From positions 2,790,001-2,854,000 of the forward strand of contig JAMSLZ010000001.1 in the NCBI GenBank assembly GCA_026027325.1: a stretch of 64,000 bases of DNA, given 5' to 3'. This document shows, one piece after another, positions 35,744 to 47,000 of this stretch (position 1 is its first letter; each line of letters opens with the position of its first letter). Source of the DNA: Actinomucor elegans. Its lineage: Eukaryota; Mucoromycota; Mucoromycetes; Mucorales; Mucoraceae. The notes under the pieces were generated by a model. The model saw only the letters and a program-made list of their open reading frames with translations, ran no database searches and had not been told where the DNA came from. A program made the position numbers and the translations under genes.

Positions 35744-36445
35744 ATGCGTTTCTCTTTTGCTACTACTGCTTTAGTTGGTGTTGCTGCCATGGCTTCTTCT
35801 GTCGCTGCTGACGTTTACAACCGTCTCAGTGTTAAGGACAGTGTCTTTTTGTTTGTTGATCACCAAACCGGTCTCTTCAACTTGGTCCAAGATTACAACC
35901 CTGATACTTTTTATACCAATGTTATGGGTCTTGCTGAAACCGCCAAGTACTTCAACGCTTCCACCATTCTTACCACCTCTCGTGAAGATGGTCCCAATGG
36001 CCCTTTGCTTCCTGAGCTCAAGAGCCTCTTCCCTGGTGCTCCCTATATTGCTCGTCCTGGTCAAATCAATGCTTGGGATGATGAGCGTTTCGTCCAAGCC
36101 ATCAAGAAGACTGGCAAGAAGCAAGTCATTATCTCTGGTATTGTCACTGATGTCTGTGTCACTTTTGTTGCTCTCTCTGCCAAGAAGGCTGGCTATGAAG
36201 TCTTTGTTGTTACCGATGCCTCCGGTACATTCAGTGAAGCTGTCCGTGATGCTTCTTGGTTGAGAATGCAACAAGCTGGTGTTCAATTGACTAACTGGTT
36301 CGCTGTTGCTTGTGAGTTGGGTCGTGACTGGCGCAAGGATATCAACGGTATGGCTGCTTTGTTCGCTAAGCGTATCCCTAGCTATGCTCATGTTATGAGC
36401 TCCTACAACGGTGCTCAAGAAGCTGCCAAGATTGCTGCTCAATAA
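35744..36445 (+). CDS. YcaC-like isochorismatase-family hydrolase, secreted; copy 3
   Basis: Single exon, 233 residues. The signal peptide differs from the other three (MRFSFATTALVGVAAMASS, one residue longer). From GVAAMASS onward it equals copy 4, with APYIARPG, DDERF and the C-terminal KIAAQ. Catalytic positions are Asp39, Arg104 and Cys138. The promoter has CATATAAAAGGA and lacks the dyad found at copies 1, 2 and 4. It converges tail-to-tail on copy 4. Confidence 0.9.
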   Translation: MRFSFATTALVGVAAMASSVAADVYNRLSVKDSVFLFVDHQTGLFNLVQDYNPDTFYTNVMGLAETAKYFNASTILTTSREDGPNGPLLPELKSLFPGAPYIARPGQINAWDDERFVQAIKKTGKKQVIISGIVTDVCVTFVALSAKKAGYEVFVVTDASGTFSEAVRDASWLRMQQAGVQLTNWFAVACELGRDWRKDINGMAALFAKRIPSYAHVMSSYNGAQEAAKIAAQ

Positions 36446-36791
36446 TTTCGTTGGCTATAGAATAATAAAATTAGATTATAGGCTTAAATTATAGACAGTA
36501 GCATTCATTCATAGTCTCCCAATAAACATAACCAGTTCTTGTAACTGACTAACAATTACATTGGCTTACATATATACATATCTAATGACATGAAAATTGC
36601 ACTTCTTCTTTGCTCCTTTGATGATTATTCCATGATTACTTTTTGTAAACTAATTGATTCCCTTTTGGGAGCCTTAGCTTTATTTTCACTACCAAAAATT
36701 GGCTTTATATTATGTTTTCTTGAGAATACTGATTTATCTTGAACATCTGCCATCATGTTATCCGCACTGACGATATTCGTGATATAGTATA
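35775..36791 (+). repeat. Inverted repeat 2, left arm (1017 bp)
   Basis: Runs from just inside the signal-peptide codons of copy 3 through its 3' flank to GATATAGTATA. It matches 38525-39541 in inverted orientation with equal length and no difference seen in the blocks compared. Outside the arm on the promoter side, copies 3 and 4 differ clearly. Confidence 0.9.
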
Positions 36792-38524
36792 TATTCTATA
36801 ACTATTCATAGTGTTTCGGGACTAACTTTTTCGGTCTTGATTTAGATAATGTTTTGAGGTTATTTGATTTTAGCACAACCATAGGTATTGTAATTGATTA
36901 ATTAATTAATTAAATATACTTGTTATGTATGATCACCCATTATCTTATGGTATGATGATACATATGTATTATCATTTAACTTATAAATTATCGTATACTT
37001 TTGATACTCTATAGCTTTAGGTCTGGCATCATTATTGTATGCGCATCGGTGCTTTAACATAAATTCATGATGGCTAAGTATCCATTGTACTAAACTACAA
37101 TAACTTATAGGGCCACATTTAGCATGATTGTATCTGCCATAGTTCTTTTTCTTAATAGTTTAGTATGCAAACTATAAAATCTTCATGCAAGTGCCAAACT
37201 GTTCCTTTAGCAATTAACATCTACATGTACTTTAACATCTTTAACAAACACTGATAAGCGACTTTTTTTTTAAAATACTATTATAATTCAGGGATTATAA
37301 TTTGAAAGCCACTGTTTCCAACCAGATATCATTAAGTTAACAGTATTTAGAGTAGGATGAAACAACAGCTCCTCAAGGCAAATAAAGATTAGAAATTAAC
37401 TATTGTATACAGCACACTTCATGCAAACTCAGTATTGGAAACAAACTAAAGCATTGTTAGGTGTATTAATCCATTCTAAGCATGGACTACTAATCAGATA
37501 CAGCATCGTTCTGAAATTAGGCGAGAGATCTACTGAGAAGGAGAGCATTGTTTTTTTGAAAGTGCATATTATTGACTATTAATCGTAAATAAATACAATG
37601 TATTTGATAATCAAAAATCCTTATGCGGCTTTAATTCAATACTATGCGAAAAAAAGATTGAAATTTAGTTTAATTCAATGTAATTTTTGACCAATACTAA
37701 ACATAGTTAAGCTACATTAGTTTATATAACAGCGAAAATGCAACGATAACGGCTGTTTTAACTTCTATATGATATTTACATAGATCCAAAAAAAAAAACT
37801 TTGTCATCCAAATTTCGCTGTAAACGATGCAACTTTAGTGCAATTTCGCTGTGATAATATGCTTATACATGTTTTCCATGATAATTTTTTTTCCAATGAA
37901 ATGCGTACGTGATTCATTAAACAATCATTTCATCTAGTTAGTAGCTTACTATTTGTTCCTTATGCGGATTGCAGAAGCTCATAGATTAACTGTAATGATA
38001 CTTGGATGTGATGCTATGATAGTAAATAAACTGCATTTGCTGCTCAAATAGACTCTATATATATTGCTTCCAGTTTATGCATATGCGGTTTTTATTCATA
38101 AGAATATTCTTAGACCATTCTGTAGGATATTATCCGTATTAATAACAAAACAGGCACTGTTATTTAGCCTTAATGACTAGATTGTGAATTAGATAGCCAA
38201 GTTTTTTTTTTCCTCTCGTATGTTTTATTCAAAATACCCGAAAATGTTACAGTTGATTAAGTTTTACAATGCTCTTCAAAAAGCGTGCAAAAGTAAATGA
38301 TTTATTTCAAATTTTCAGAAAGTCCTCTTCTTTCCTATAGTCGCACACCCATTCTTCAGTTTATATGGTTTCCAAAAAATAAAAATAAAATAAATAAAAA
38401 AAAACTATTTATTACACGGTTTAAGTTGCCTTAAATACTAGAAATGATTGAACGCTAGATCAACTTAACCGAGATCTTGCTATACCGTTGTATATTCAAT
38501 ATATCATATAGATAAGATAACATG
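36792..38524. other. 1.7-kb spacer of inverted repeat 2
   Basis: AT-rich, with a (TTAA)n-like tract at about 36895-36914. No gene found on either strand. Confidence 0.5.
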
Positions 38525-39541
38525 TATACTATATCACGAATATCGTCAGTGCGGATAACATGATGGCAGATGTTCAAGATAAATCAGTATTCTCAAGAAA
38601 ACATAATATAAAGCCAATTTTTGGTAGTGAAAATAAAGCTAAGGCTCCCAAAAGGGAATCAATTAGTTTACAAAAAGTAATCATGGAATAATCATCAAAG
38701 GAGCAAAGAAGAAGTGCAATTTTCATGTCATTAGATATGTATATATGTAAGCCAATGTAATTGTTAGTCAGTTACAAGAACTGGTTATGTTTATTGGGAG
38801 ACTATGAATGAATGCTACTGTCTATAATTTAAGCCTATAATCTAATTTTATTATTCTATAGCCAACGAAATTATTGAGCAGCAATCTTGGCAGCTTCTTG
38901 AGCACCGTTGTAGGAGCTCATAACATGAGCATAGCTAGGGATACGCTTAGCGAACAAAGCAGCCATACCGTTGATATCCTTGCGCCAGTCACGACCCAAC
39001 TCACAAGCAACAGCGAACCAGTTAGTCAATTGAACACCAGCTTGTTGCATTCTCAACCAAGAAGCATCACGGACAGCTTCACTGAATGTACCGGAGGCAT
39101 CGGTAACAACAAAGACTTCATAGCCAGCCTTCTTGGCAGAGAGAGCAACAAAAGTGACACAGACATCAGTGACAATACCAGAGATAATGACTTGCTTCTT
39201 GCCAGTCTTCTTGATGGCTTGGACGAAACGCTCATCATCCCAAGCATTGATTTGACCAGGACGAGCAATATAGGGAGCACCAGGGAAGAGGCTCTTGAGC
39301 TCAGGAAGCAAAGGGCCATTGGGACCATCTTCACGAGAGGTGGTAAGAATGGTGGAAGCGTTGAAGTACTTGGCGGTTTCAGCAAGACCCATAACATTGG
39401 TATAAAAAGTATCAGGGTTGTAATCTTGGACCAAGTTGAAGAGACCGGTTTGGTGATCAACAAACAAAAAGACACTGTCCTTAACACTGAGACGGTTGTA
39501 AACGTCAGCAGCGACAGAAGAAGCCATGGCAGCAACACCAA
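38525..39541 (-). repeat. Inverted repeat 2, right arm (1017 bp)
   Basis: Partner of 35775-36791. The identity covers the copy 4 coding body and about 345 bp of 3' flank and ends inside the signal-peptide codons, where copy 4 switches to the copy 1/2 type. Confidence 0.9.
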
Positions 39542-39569
39542 TTAAAGCAGTAGCAAGAGAGAAACGCAT
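38871..39569 (-). CDS. YcaC-like isochorismatase-family hydrolase, secreted; copy 4 (mosaic)
   Basis: Single exon, 232 residues, with signal peptide MRFSLATALIGVAAMASS as in copies 1 and 2, but body and C-terminus (APYIARPG, DDERF, KIAAQ) as in copy 3. Asp38, Arg103 and Cys137 are kept. Upstream, 39542-39646 matches the copy 1/2 promoter base for base (dyad, ATATATATAAAAG before the ATG). Farther out (from 39647) it is again a diverged relative of the copy 3 upstream region. The gene is therefore a patchwork whose promoter and leader probably came by conversion from copy 1 or 2. Confidence 0.9.
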   Translation of the reverse strand: MRFSLATALIGVAAMASSVAADVYNRLSVKDSVFLFVDHQTGLFNLVQDYNPDTFYTNVMGLAETAKYFNASTILTTSREDGPNGPLLPELKSLFPGAPYIARPGQINAWDDERFVQAIKKTGKKQVIISGIVTDVCVTFVALSAKKAGYEVFVVTDASGTFSEAVRDASWLRMQQAGVQLTNWFAVACELGRDWRKDINGMAALFAKRIPSYAHVMSSYNGAQEAAKIAAQ

Positions 39570-39807
39570 TATATATATAAAAGTAGTATAAAACGGTTGT
39601 TTAGATAAAGAAACCTGAACTCCCAAAATCAGGTTCCTTTTTATATGAATTCCAGACTTATACACAACAGATACATTTGTCAGTCAAGCTCAGGTTTCAA
39701 ATCATCGCTTACTATAAAATCAGGTTCCACTTACATCTGCATTGACTTTATGCTTTTAAACTCAGTTGCGGCATAGCGCAATTGACTAATGATTACCAAG
39801 GATTTTT

Positions 39808-39957
39808 TTTAGCGCTAAAACAATTTTATTGAATTGAAACCTTTGACCCTGGAACCTGTTATCGTTTTAAAAGAGCTTGAAGATTTGAGATTAAATAAGG
39901 CTGATTCATTCTCTACTGAAGAATGCGAATCGATTGAAAACTTTATTTGCAATTGAC
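39808..39957 (+). pseudogene. Orphan coding-like fragment
   Basis: A frame on the plus strand reads IELKPLTLEPVIVLKELEDL, then RLNKADSFSTEECESIENFI, and ends with CN and a TGA at 39955-39957. Its composition is protein-like. It begins exactly where similarity between the copy 4 and copy 1 upstream regions stops (GATTACCAAGGATT). No start codon or neighbouring exon was found. It looks like the 3' end of an unknown gene captured at a rearrangement breakpoint. Confidence 0.35.
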
Positions 39958-42434
39958 AGAGACAGGATAGAGCACTACATTTTCAAAGACAACACGAGTT
40001 TCAAGTGACACAGCCATACGATCTCGGCTTGATGATCAAGTAAAGTAGACATTTACGATGTTGGGTAATCGCTGACAAAGAAATCTTAATCCTATGGTTA
40101 CACATAGCTTGCTTACTCGTCTATTTGTAAACGACGCAATAGCCAATCAGAATATAGAATTACCCAGCCAAGCACAGATTCAAATCTGTTTTGCCACAGA
40201 TATGTCTCGTTGATTACCTTTGATTCCACTTAGTTTATGTATATCAGTGATTCATGTATCAGACTGAATGCATCACTAAACAACCATTGTACGGCGACAC
40301 GAAATATAAATATGCTTATTAGATCTAGCTATTAGGAAATAAACAGCTATCAATTAAATGCGCAACAAAACTATTCCCATCAATCTATTCGTTTCCCTAT
40401 AGCTTACAGATCTTTATCGTATATCGAAGAAGGAACAAGCTCAAATTAGCTGAAACCACGCTTAACAAGGTTCAGCTGCTAAAAGGCATTGGGCTTCAGT
40501 GTGTAGTAAGTAGCTATATTAACCCAAAAAATCTATTTGCAATATAGGCTCCTTTGTATTTGATTCAACTCATTTTAAGAGATTGGCCAAGCAGCATTAT
40601 TATGATTCATAAGTTTTAAGAGTTATGAATATTCCTTTTGATAAATATCATATAAGCGTGTGACCTATCTTTTTGGGAGTTTCAAATGAACTTGTATGTT
40701 GCATAATACTCAAAATAGCTATGTATCAGTTTATCAGGCCTACCTCTGTATTAAGGTCTAGCGGTATTTGGTCGCATGGTTTTTTTCGATTACCCACGAA
40801 AACTACTGTTCCCATCTCAACACTGATAATGAAACATTTTATCGTATCAGAAATGACCAATAAAAGTAAATGAGACTGTAAATAAATCAAAGACACTAGA
40901 TTTTTTTTTAGCAGGCGCGACAGTTCATTAATGCCAATATTCTAGTTATTAAATGAGTCTTTGGAATCGATATCAGCTTGTCTGATATTTGATCAGTGTG
41001 CAATATTGATTTTTTGAGCAATAGTTTTGATATTCAGAGAGTGAACCTTTAGTTGTGTACTGAGCATCATAGTATTTGAATTTTATTTGGGCTGATACAT
41101 GTTTTGTGGCAAGATAGAACATTCAATCCACAATCGTAATCCTTGGCTGATTGGAAAAAAAAAGTATATTTTCATTCAAGGAATCAAATTCGCTTGTATG
41201 GTGAACCTTATTTTCGATTTCAGTCGATCAGTTCAGTATATCAAAGTCGATCAAATGAACTAAGTGCATCTAATGCGTAATATGCTAAGCTAATATATAG
41301 CACCTAAAAAGTAGTACTTAACGTTTTAGCTTAATCATACACATCTGCTTTAGGGCAAAAGTTCCTATCTATAATAGTTCGCTTAATTGTCAATGCCTTT
41401 AAATAACATGATTACTACTCTTTCAAGAGACACTTAATTTATCAAATAGCTCGATAGAATGATTAAGAGTGCAGCCAAGACTGACTGAAGCATACCTTTG
41501 GATCAAAATATATTGCTCCTTACAAATACATGCAATTCCAAAGGAAAACTTATCCCCCTAAAAGTATAAGTAAACTATAGTAATATGCCCACAGTTCTTT
41601 GGTTTCGGAAGACATATAGAAATAAAACTAATACCAAAGGCTGTATGTGTGCACATAAAGACTGAAATGCCCTTCTTCTCTAATTGAATGAGAAAGTTTT
41701 GAGTTTTGATTCGTTCTAGTGGTTTATTTTTTCCAGCCAACTTTCACTTGATTATTGAACAAGGCTGATTAATCCAAATAGCTCTAATATAGTACAAGTT
41801 TATAGACCTAAGGGTATAACATTAATCTCTTTATCTATATACATGCTTTATACAAAAAAAAGGAGTTATATTCCTGAGATGTAGCCAATTCAGTTCAGTC
41901 ACTTTTTACCTTTCTCTTGACAAGTAAGAAAGTAATCGACTAAGTTCATGTATGATATATAAAAGACAAATAATATTTTTGATTAGAAATGGCAAACTTA
42001 TAGTCCATTAAGCTTGTATTTGTTTAATTTGATCTTGGTGTATATATGTTGTTAATGGCGACTATTTATTATGCGTATAAACCATAAATCCACCCTTTGA
42101 ATCAACTGTTAACCCTTAGTTCTGGAATAAATATACATGCCATTATAAATTTAAAATTTGTGTAAGCATATACAAATAGGAAAGGTTGATCTTCAAAAAA
42201 AAAAAAAATCGTATGCATATATGTCACTATTATGATTCGATATTTAAGCTTTCGTAGTTTAATCCTCCAACTCCGTATACTGTTTCCATACTCAAGGAGC
42301 ACCTAATCACACATATTCATATGCATGTTTAGGTGCTAATGCGAGATATATCATCTCTTCGAATTTGTATAAATAGTGGAAGGACTCTGGCCTTTACGGG
42401 CTGGATATCTTCATATACTCATATCTATAATATC
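39958..42434. other. 2.5-kb region without supported genes
   Basis: AT-rich sequence. Short open frames (for example 40673-40873 and 41558-41740) have no start context or domains that I can support. The end of the region holds a TATA-like GTATAAATAG about 65 bp before the ATG at 42435. Confidence 0.5.
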
Positions 42435-42878
42435 ATGAAGTTTGCATTACTTGCTATTGCCGTTGCTGCTTTTACCAGTGTTTCTGCTATGGATGACCCT
42501 GATAAAGAAATTATTAGAGACCAGGGTTGAGGCGAAATATGCTATGATAGGCCTAAAAAGGCTGTCTACTGTGGAGCTCATCTTGAATGTGTCGATGGAT
42601 ATTGTGATCTTAAATCTGAGCTATCCGTAGAGGTTAAAGATTGCATCCAAATGTTGAACAACATGGGTGCGAATATCAAGTTAGGGGATGCTGCTTACTA
42701 TGGTGGATACTGCTATACTGATAGCTGCCATGCTATGTATGACAAAATCAATTCTTGTGATGATCCAGAGGGCTACTGCGGAGGAGAATGTAAATATTGC
42801 ATCAAGCTCGACAACCGTAAGTGCACAGAACCTGAACAGGAGGGTTTACTCGGTGGTTTACTTGGAGACGTCTTTTAA
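42435..42878 (+). pseudogene. Small cysteine-rich secreted protein gene with an in-frame TGA
   Basis: The frame starts with a signal peptide (MKFALLAIAVAAFTSVSA), runs 31 codons, hits TGA at 42528-42530, and continues in the same frame for 115 further codons to TAA. The downstream part is rich in cysteine (ICYDRPKKAVYCG, GYCYTDSC, GYCGGECKYC) and ends with Leu/Gly repeats (EGLLGGLLGDVF). A TATA-like GTATAAATAG sits upstream. Without the TGA it would be a 147-residue secreted protein of unknown family. Either the gene is recently broken by one nonsense change, or the TGA is read through. A 25-nt GT-AG excision around the stop does not keep the frame. Confidence 0.6.
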
Positions 42879-43029
42879 GTAGTAGAAAATGTAATGTTTA
42901 ATCCCGAAAATATAGGATTTAATGCATCTATATAGTTTTGTCTTAAATATGTTATTTTCTATTTGATAGCCGAAGAATCTCTGTGTCTTTAAATTTTTAA
43001 TCAACATACTATACTCATAATAAAAAATA

Positions 43030-43356
43030 AATATTACTGGAGTCGTTTTCAAAAGTTATTTCCCCGAAATTTTTCATTTTTTCAAGGATGTTAAACTCGG
43101 AATCCTTCCAAGTGAGGCCATTTATGAGAAAGCTAAGACTATCAACTTGAAACTCTTCCATCTTCCTATATCTCCTAAAACAGAAGCTCTATCGGAATTG
43201 AAACAGAGTCTCGAAGCTTTTGACAGGATTTTGGATATTGATATTGCCACAAAAAGTAGTATTGGTTTCTTCATAGGACTAGGCTATGTCGTATTATATG
43301 TATATCGAGATGAAAGTACATCTGAAGAGAAAAAATTTCACAATCTTAACCACTAA
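43030..43356 (+). pseudogene. ORF fragment lacking a start codon
   Basis: An open frame with protein-like content (SYFPEIFHFFKDVKLGILPS, PISPKTEALSELKQSLEAFD, SIGFFIGLGYVVLYVYRDES) ends with TAA. It has no ATG at its beginning and opens after a stop. I do not recognise it. It may be the last exon of a lost gene or part of an old transposon next to the first LINE. Confidence 0.35.
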
Positions 43357-43530
43357 CTTAGCTGGTGTGAATTAACCGACGATTTCTTCCATATTATGTC
43401 ACAAGAATAGTTACAAGTATATATCCATTATCAAAGGTAAGAATAATATACGATTCCTAAATTGACTTTTGATATTGATGAAGAAAAGGATCACAACTAC
43501 ACATAAGAGGATGATAAATACTCTAATGCT

Positions 43531-43896
43531 ATGTCTACTATAGAGAATGAAGAAGTTGAAGATATCCAGACTGATAACATAGCTCATCAGCGGATTGAGG
43601 GCATACACCAATACGACGTAGACCAAGTCAACATCTCAGCGAATAACTTGTTCCGTGCCGAAGAAATTCGCATTGATATGGAGGACGAAAACAAACCTCA
43701 GTTAGCACAGATATGGACAGCTCTCACAACTAATTCTCAAGCTGTGGCCTTTATTAAACATATGAACGAGAATATGAAACTTAGTTTTGATCCTTTCACA
43801 TGTAGAATTAACTGTACGCCTACTCCTCGAAACTTAAATGCGTGGATGAACGGATTATCGTTTTTCACCGGTACCAACAACATTATATCCCAATAA
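43531..43896 (+). CDS. Hypothetical 121-residue ORF
   Basis: ATG frame with acidic N-terminus (MSTIENEEVEDIQTDNIAHQ) and a hydrophobic/aromatic C-terminus (NAWMNGLSFFTGTNNI). It ends 18 bp before the T tract that marks the 3' end of LINE A, so a longer gene could have been cut there. No recognised domain. Confidence 0.35.
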   Translation: MSTIENEEVEDIQTDNIAHQRIEGIHQYDVDQVNISANNLFRAEEIRIDMEDENKPQLAQIWTALTTNSQAVAFIKHMNENMKLSFDPFTCRINCTPTPRNLNAWMNGLSFFTGTNNIISQ

Positions 43897-44062
43897 TTAT
43901 GATTAAAGAAACACTTTTTTTTTGGTAAATTAATATTTATTGAGAAATATTTTAAAAGTTACACATCGCTGAGTGGTGGAACTTGATGAACGGAGTATAA
44001 GAAGACAATATTACAAGAGGAGATGTATCATATTAGGTTAGGCTAAGAGTATAAAGAAGGAT

Positions 44063-47000
44063 TTACAGTCGCTCCTTAAGGTTGGGGATCAACCTATCTG
44101 TTAGGGAAATGATTTGGGGAAAAAGACGGTGTAGAGTTGTGAGCGTAATTGGGTGGCCATCTAGGCGTGCCATTTCCCAATAGAAATTCCAAAGTTTCCA
44201 CAGGGTTGTAGAGATGATAGTAAAATACAATGGTATCTTGCGGACGCCATTGGGTACGTGGAGGAAACGTAGTGAGCTATATAGCATTTCCGGTGAAATG
44301 GAGAGTAGAGGAAAGTAGTGAGTCAGAACTTCAGACCAAAGTTTCCATTTAGGAGCACAATTAACTAGAAAGTGTCTGAAGCTGTCTATGCTGTTGTCAC
44401 ATACAGGGCATAAATCGGAGGAAACAGTACCAAAATTGCAAAGTAGTTGGCGAGTTGGGATGCAGCCTGTTGTAGATCTAAAGTAGATAGTTCTTGCTTG
44501 AGGATATATTGAGCAAGACCAGAAAGCTTGGATCATACTTGTGGAAAAGTGGTTATCAATCGTAATATCCTGCTGATAATGGTTCCTTAGATGCTTTGGC
44601 TTGAATTTAGTCCACACTACCTTAGTTGACAGACAGGTGGTCAAAGGTTGTAAAACCCAATCCCAAGATAACTCTACCGGAGCATGTATAATACGCTGCC
44701 ATACAAAATCTTTCAGTTGTACTGTCCGTTGCTGTAGGATACTATGGAATAGTTGCATACTTAATCGACGAAATCTAGTATATTCTCCATCCACCCTTAA
44801 TCTTAACCTTTGTTGTAGAGGGTTAAATATAAGGAAGTAGAGCGCCTTAAAACTAGGATGTTTTCGTGTCCAGTGAGACTCATTGATATTGATCAGGATT
44901 TTGTGTAGAGGCATAGCAAGAATAGTCTCTATTGGGACACTTGCAAGCTGAAAATCCGAGCAGTCAATGAAGTAGTCAAAAGTGGAAAATATTATCATCC
45001 ATATGGATATGTTCGAATTGTAAATTGTTCCATATCGGTAATCAGCGTCATAAAGTAGTGGCAAATGGGGGTATAAAGAAGCATTGTCAAAGAGAGACAA
45101 ATGCTGGAGCATCAGATTGTATACAAAGGAAGGATATTTGACTGGATCGATCAGATAGCTCAGCCACCGTTTTTGAAGGACACAATGTTGGAGAGCAGGA
45201 TCATGAACTTTCAATCCACCAGATTCCCAAGGTAGGAAGATGGTATCCTTTCGAAGCCGAGGGGTTTTCTTTTGCCATATAAACTGGTAAATCGTGGATT
45301 TCAGTATTTCAAAGAATTTCTTTGTGGGTTTGAATAGCCGTATGATATACCATAGCTTGGTGAGAATTAACGTATTCATAATTGTCACTCTTCCTCTGAT
45401 GGAAATTTGCCGTTGAAAGTACACCCTACATTGACTTTTGACCGTGGCAATTAAGTTTTCCTCAAGACGACTACGTTGATTGGAGCTATAGGGTAGATAA
45501 TACCCAAGATATCGAAATGCTTCTATGGAACCCTTGTGGTAATATGTACTGGTGTTAAGATCCAATAACCGAGTCACCCAGGAAGTATCTCTGTTTCCAT
45601 TCAAGGAGAAGGCTTCAGACTTATGTTCGTTGAATTTCGCGTCGGAGACGGCCCCATATTGCTGCATATGGATTTTCAGGCGATGGGGATCGTTGTGGTC
45701 TTGTAAAAGGACACATACATCTTCTGCGTAAGCCAAGCATTTGAGATTTGACTCACTGTCAGTTACAAAAGTTGAAGGAGATTTGTATCCTTTGAGCTGT
45801 TGATCATGGAGAATAGAGAGCAAAAAAGGTTCCAATGCAAGATTAAACAGTAAAGGTGACAACGGATCCCCTTGACGTAAACCTCGTTCTTGTATTATAG
45901 GCTCAGTAAAGAGACCATTCACGTTGATATGAACCTCATTTCCAAAAAAAAAGTTGTCGAATACATAAGATAAAAGTAGATGGGAGTTAAACTTGTCGAG
46001 AACCTTGCCTAGATATCCAGCATGTACCCGATCATAGGCTTTTTCTTGATCCAAAAGAATACCTACCCCTGATAAGTCAAACGCTGTGGCTTGCTCCAAT
46101 ACCATGGACAGAGCTAGCCCATCGTCCCCAATAAACCTTCCAGGGAGAAAACCAGACTGGTAAGGCTTCAGTAGCTTCTTTACTAGCGAGCTAATACGTT
46201 GAGTAATTAGTCTTGTAAATACCTTTGCATCGCAGTTGATGAGGGATATAGGCCTGTGATTTTTTAAAGATGAAAGATAACCCTTCTTAGATAAAAGCCT
46301 AACTCTAATATCTTTTCATGAATCTGGAAATTGACCTTTTAAGGCTTCATTATAAACCAGTTTCACTAGATTCTTAATGGGTGAGAGGTTAAATAGAAAA
46401 TTAAGGTAAGGATAACTAAGACCATCAGAACCTGGGCTACTTGTCTTCGTTGTCCTGGTGGCTTGCTCAATTAACTCTTCTGTATCAATAGGTAACATGA
46501 TTTCATCCTGCTCTTCACAATCCAGTGTGCGCTCAAAGGTGATACCGTTAAGATACGATTCAATATCATATTTCGAGACTAAGTCTGCTGTATATAATGC
46601 CTGGTAAAACTGCTGAGCATAGGACTTCATATGTTGAATGTCAGTATTATTCGTATTGGTTTCTATTGTGTTCGAGCGTGGAAAAACAGTACAGTCTCGT
46701 AGAGATGGTATGTATCGTTGAGCAGTTCGCTGCTGGTGAATCGCTTTCAGATAATCAGCTGATCGTTCACCTTTTTCGCGCCAGATAACACCTGCTTTCA
46801 GAGCCGCGATGTCGACTAGTTCCTGTTGTAATGTTTGAATCATATTGTCAATTTTTGGAAGGAAATGTACGAGAATTGCAACTGGAGATTTAGATCGAAG
46901 AAGACGATTCGCTTCCTTTCAAGATATTTAAGTGTTAGTTTGCGCCACGAAACATATTTAATCCGAATTTTTGGATAACTTCTTTAGTAGTAGCCTTGAC

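Noticed and set aside
42521..42545. A 25-nt GT-AG intron removing the TGA in the cysteine-rich gene
   Set aside because: It is far shorter than any other intron here and leads to an immediate stop in the new frame.
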